Part shown: positions 61,611 to 64,000 of the stretch, piece by piece
How the letters are laid out: the number at the start of each line of letters is the position of its first letter
Numbering within the stretch: the first letter of the stretch is position 1
NCBI GenBank assembly: GCA_933228675.1
Contig: OW121740.1
Location: 9,865,942-9,929,941, forward strand
From: Stomorhina lunata
Lineage: Eukaryota > Arthropoda > Insecta > Diptera > Rhiniidae
Length of the DNA stretch: 64,000 nucleotides
Direction: 5' to 3'
Notes under the pieces: generated by a model
Told to the model about the DNA's origin: nothing
The model's database searches: none
What the model saw: the letters and a program-made list of their open reading frames with translations, nothing else
Position numbers and translations under genes: made by a program

Positions 61611-62702
61611 TGGACTTAGGTCAATATGAACTATCCTTCCTACATTCGCCCTTATTTGAAGAAGAGCAATAACTAAAAGGAAATAAATACGGAAATATTT
61701 TTCTTATTCACGAAAGGGTGATAAGAGTAAAAACTATGGTTAACATTTTCAATATTGTTTTTAAAGTAAATGAATAATATTTTCTGAAAAATATTTCATA
61801 CTATTTATATGATAAAAAAATTTAAAGTCAAAAGCAGGACAAGATAAAATGTTAATTCGGAGAAAATTATTTCATTAAATACTCTTGAATACTTTAAAAA
61901 TATTAAAGTAATTAAAGAATAAATATAGAGTTGGTCTTATAAATACAAGTTAATATCCAATTTTATTTATTTTAAATATCTTAAAATGTTTCAAAAACAA
62001 ATTATCTACCTTTTCTAGCATAAGGAGGCCTTACAGGAAACACTTAATTTATGACCTTAACTAATTTCTCAGTTCAAAGACATTTAGAGACTTTGGTTAT
62101 CCACTCCTGCTCTTCTTCTCTCTGTCACCACAACTTTAACCTCAATGGCATAAATAACACTTTTATGAGTTTAACTCTTTTTAAACTCCTGCAAAATGAT
62201 GTCAAAATGTTGACATTAATTTGCCAGAGATGAGTAAAATTTTTGCACCTGATAAGAAAACTTTTTCTACTACCGAAAGAATTTTTGTGTTTTTTCTTTT
62301 TTTTTTGGGAAAGTTATTATAGCCACTACGAATGTTTGTGTCTTAATATTCTCTGATGTTCATTTTAAATAAATTTTAAATAAATCTTTGTGTTGGTCAT
62401 TCATCCGTTGGTTGTGTATTTTTGTGTCTAAAGCCAGAGAATTTGGAAGAAATTCTTTAACAAAATGTTTGTTTAATCTGTGGTTACTTTTAGTTTAGTT
62501 TACATTCTTTACCACAAATGAATTTTGTTTGTGGCTTTGGTTTAATGATTGTCTTATTGTAGTTGAGGCGTATGATTGCTATTGAAAACAAATAACTAAT
62601 ATTGCATATACGCCCCATATTCTAAATAGATTTCGATTAACCACAAAAATTTATAAACTAAAAATCTTAACCAAAATTAACATTTCTGAGAAAAGATTGA
62701 TC
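61611..62702. other. AT-rich non-coding spacer
   Basis: No gene, RNA or transposon end was recognised. A 60-codon frame (62,051-62,233) has no motif. Confidence 0.5.
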
Positions 62703-64000
62703 AGAACTAGAACAGAACTAGAACAGAACTAGAACAGAACTAGAACAGAACTAGAACAGAACTAGAACAGAACTAGAACAGAACTAGAACAGAACTAGAA
62801 CAGAACTAGAACAGAACTAGAACAGAACTAGAACAGAACTAGAACAGAACTAGAACAGAACTAGAACAGAACTAGAACAGAACTAGAACAGAACTAGAAC
62901 AGAACTAGAACAGAACTAGAACAGAACTAGAACAGAACTAGAACAGAACTAGAACAGAACTAGAACAGAACTAGAACAGAACTAGAACAGAACTAGAACA
63001 GAACTAGAACAGAACTAGAACAGAACTAGAACAGAACTAGAACAGAACTAGAACAGAACTAGAACAGAACTAGAACAGAACTAGAACAGAACTAGAACAG
63101 AACTAGAACAGAACTAGAACAGAACTAGAACAGAACTAGAACAGAACTAGAACAGAACTAGAACAGAACTAGAACAGAACTAGAACAGAACTAGAACAGA
63201 ACTAGAACAGAACTAGAACAGAACTAGAACAGAACTAGAACAGAACTAGAACAGAACTAGAACAGAACTAGAACAGAACTAGAACAGAACTAGAACAGAA
63301 CTAGAACAGAACTAGAACAGAACAGAACTAGAACAGAACTAGAACAGAACTAGAACAGAACTAGAACAGAACTAGAACAGAACTAGAACAGAACTAGAAC
63401 AGAACTAGAACAGAACTAGAACAGAACTAGAACAGAACTAGAACAGAACTAGAACAGAACTAGAACAGAACTAGAACAGAACTAGAACAGAACTAGAACA
63501 GAACTAGAACAGAACTAGAACAGAACTAGAACAGAACTAGAACAGAACTAGAACAGAACTAGAACAGAACTAGAACAGAACTAGAACAGAACTAGAACAG
63601 AACTAGAACAGAACTAGAACAGAACTAGAACAGAACTAGAACAGAACTAGAACAGAACTAGAACAGAACTAGAACAGAACTAGAACAGAACTAGAACAGA
63701 ACTAGAACAGAACTAGAACAGAACTAGAACAGAACTAGAACAGAACTAGAACAGAACAGAACTAGAACAGAACTAGAACAGAACTAGAACAGAACTAGAA
63801 CAGAACTAGAACAGAACTAGAACAGAACTAGAACAGAACTAGAACAGAACTAGAACAGAACTAGAACAGAACTAGAACAGAACTAGAACAGAACTAGAAC
63901 AGAACTAGAACAGAACTAGAACAGAACTAGAACAGAACTAGAACAGAACTAGAACAGAACTAGAACAGAACTAGAACAGAACTAGAACAGAACTAGAACA
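62703..64000 (+). repeat. 11-bp satellite C, unit GAACAGAACTA (continues past the window)
   Basis: About 118 near-perfect 11-bp units, differing from satellite A by one base (GAACTGAACTA). The left border is sharp at 62,703 and the array is still running at the window end. Two phase slips, each an extra GAACA, occur at about 63,315 and 63,749. Confidence 0.98.

Overview
This is a 64 kb, strongly AT-rich stretch of eukaryotic repeat DNA. It most resembles an intergenic or intronic desert from a higher fly (Diptera, possibly calyptrate). That is inferred from the base composition, the many CAA/TTG and CA/GT microsatellites, and a mariner-superfamily element of the insect DD41D type. I found no host gene, rRNA or tRNA that I can support. 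The only convincing protein-coding gene is a transposase at 32,799-33,884. It lies inside a complete 1,284-bp element with terminal inverted repeats and flanking TA. Its frame is open, but the second catalytic aspartate reads as asparagine, so it is probably dead as a transposase.

Almost everything else is tandem repeat. AT family I is a 31-bp unit carrying a perfect 21-bp palindrome. It forms arrays at about 330-1,500 and 42,120-44,240 on the plus strand, and at 45,280-47,110 and 48,900-51,130 in reverse orientation. The 42 kb array is bracketed by short inverted repeats next to TA, as if it were the body of a non-autonomous transposon. AT family II is a 28-33-bp unit built on CTATAG. It forms arrays at 8,397-10,765, then inverted at 12,060-13,790 and 15,725-17,480, as a very uniform 33-bp version at 23,038-24,570, and as a degenerate version at 58,190-59,610.

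A third group is short-unit satellite: 11-bp arrays at 18,241-21,377, 52,335-56,567 and 62,703-64,000 (running off the window), and a 6/12-bp mosaic at 59,621-61,332. Each 11-bp unit reads as a hexamer plus a shortened or altered pentamer copy, and all four arrays can be written as variants of TAGTYN.

From 24,780 to 41,400 lies a 16.6-kb zone of degenerate ATGTTGC/GCAACAT motifs. It contains a 16-bp minisatellite with higher-order structure, tandem units of about 240-440 bp, and many small hairpins. The mariner element is inserted in it. The left end (1-7,170) holds a satellite of about 345 bp and tandem copies of a MITE-like inverted-repeat element.

The remaining 0.5-2 kb spacers look like ordinary AT-rich fly non-coding DNA with microsatellites. 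There is no operon or pathway here. The interest lies in how related short repeats were amplified, inverted and packaged with transposon ends. Copy numbers in the most uniform arrays depend on the assembly being right.
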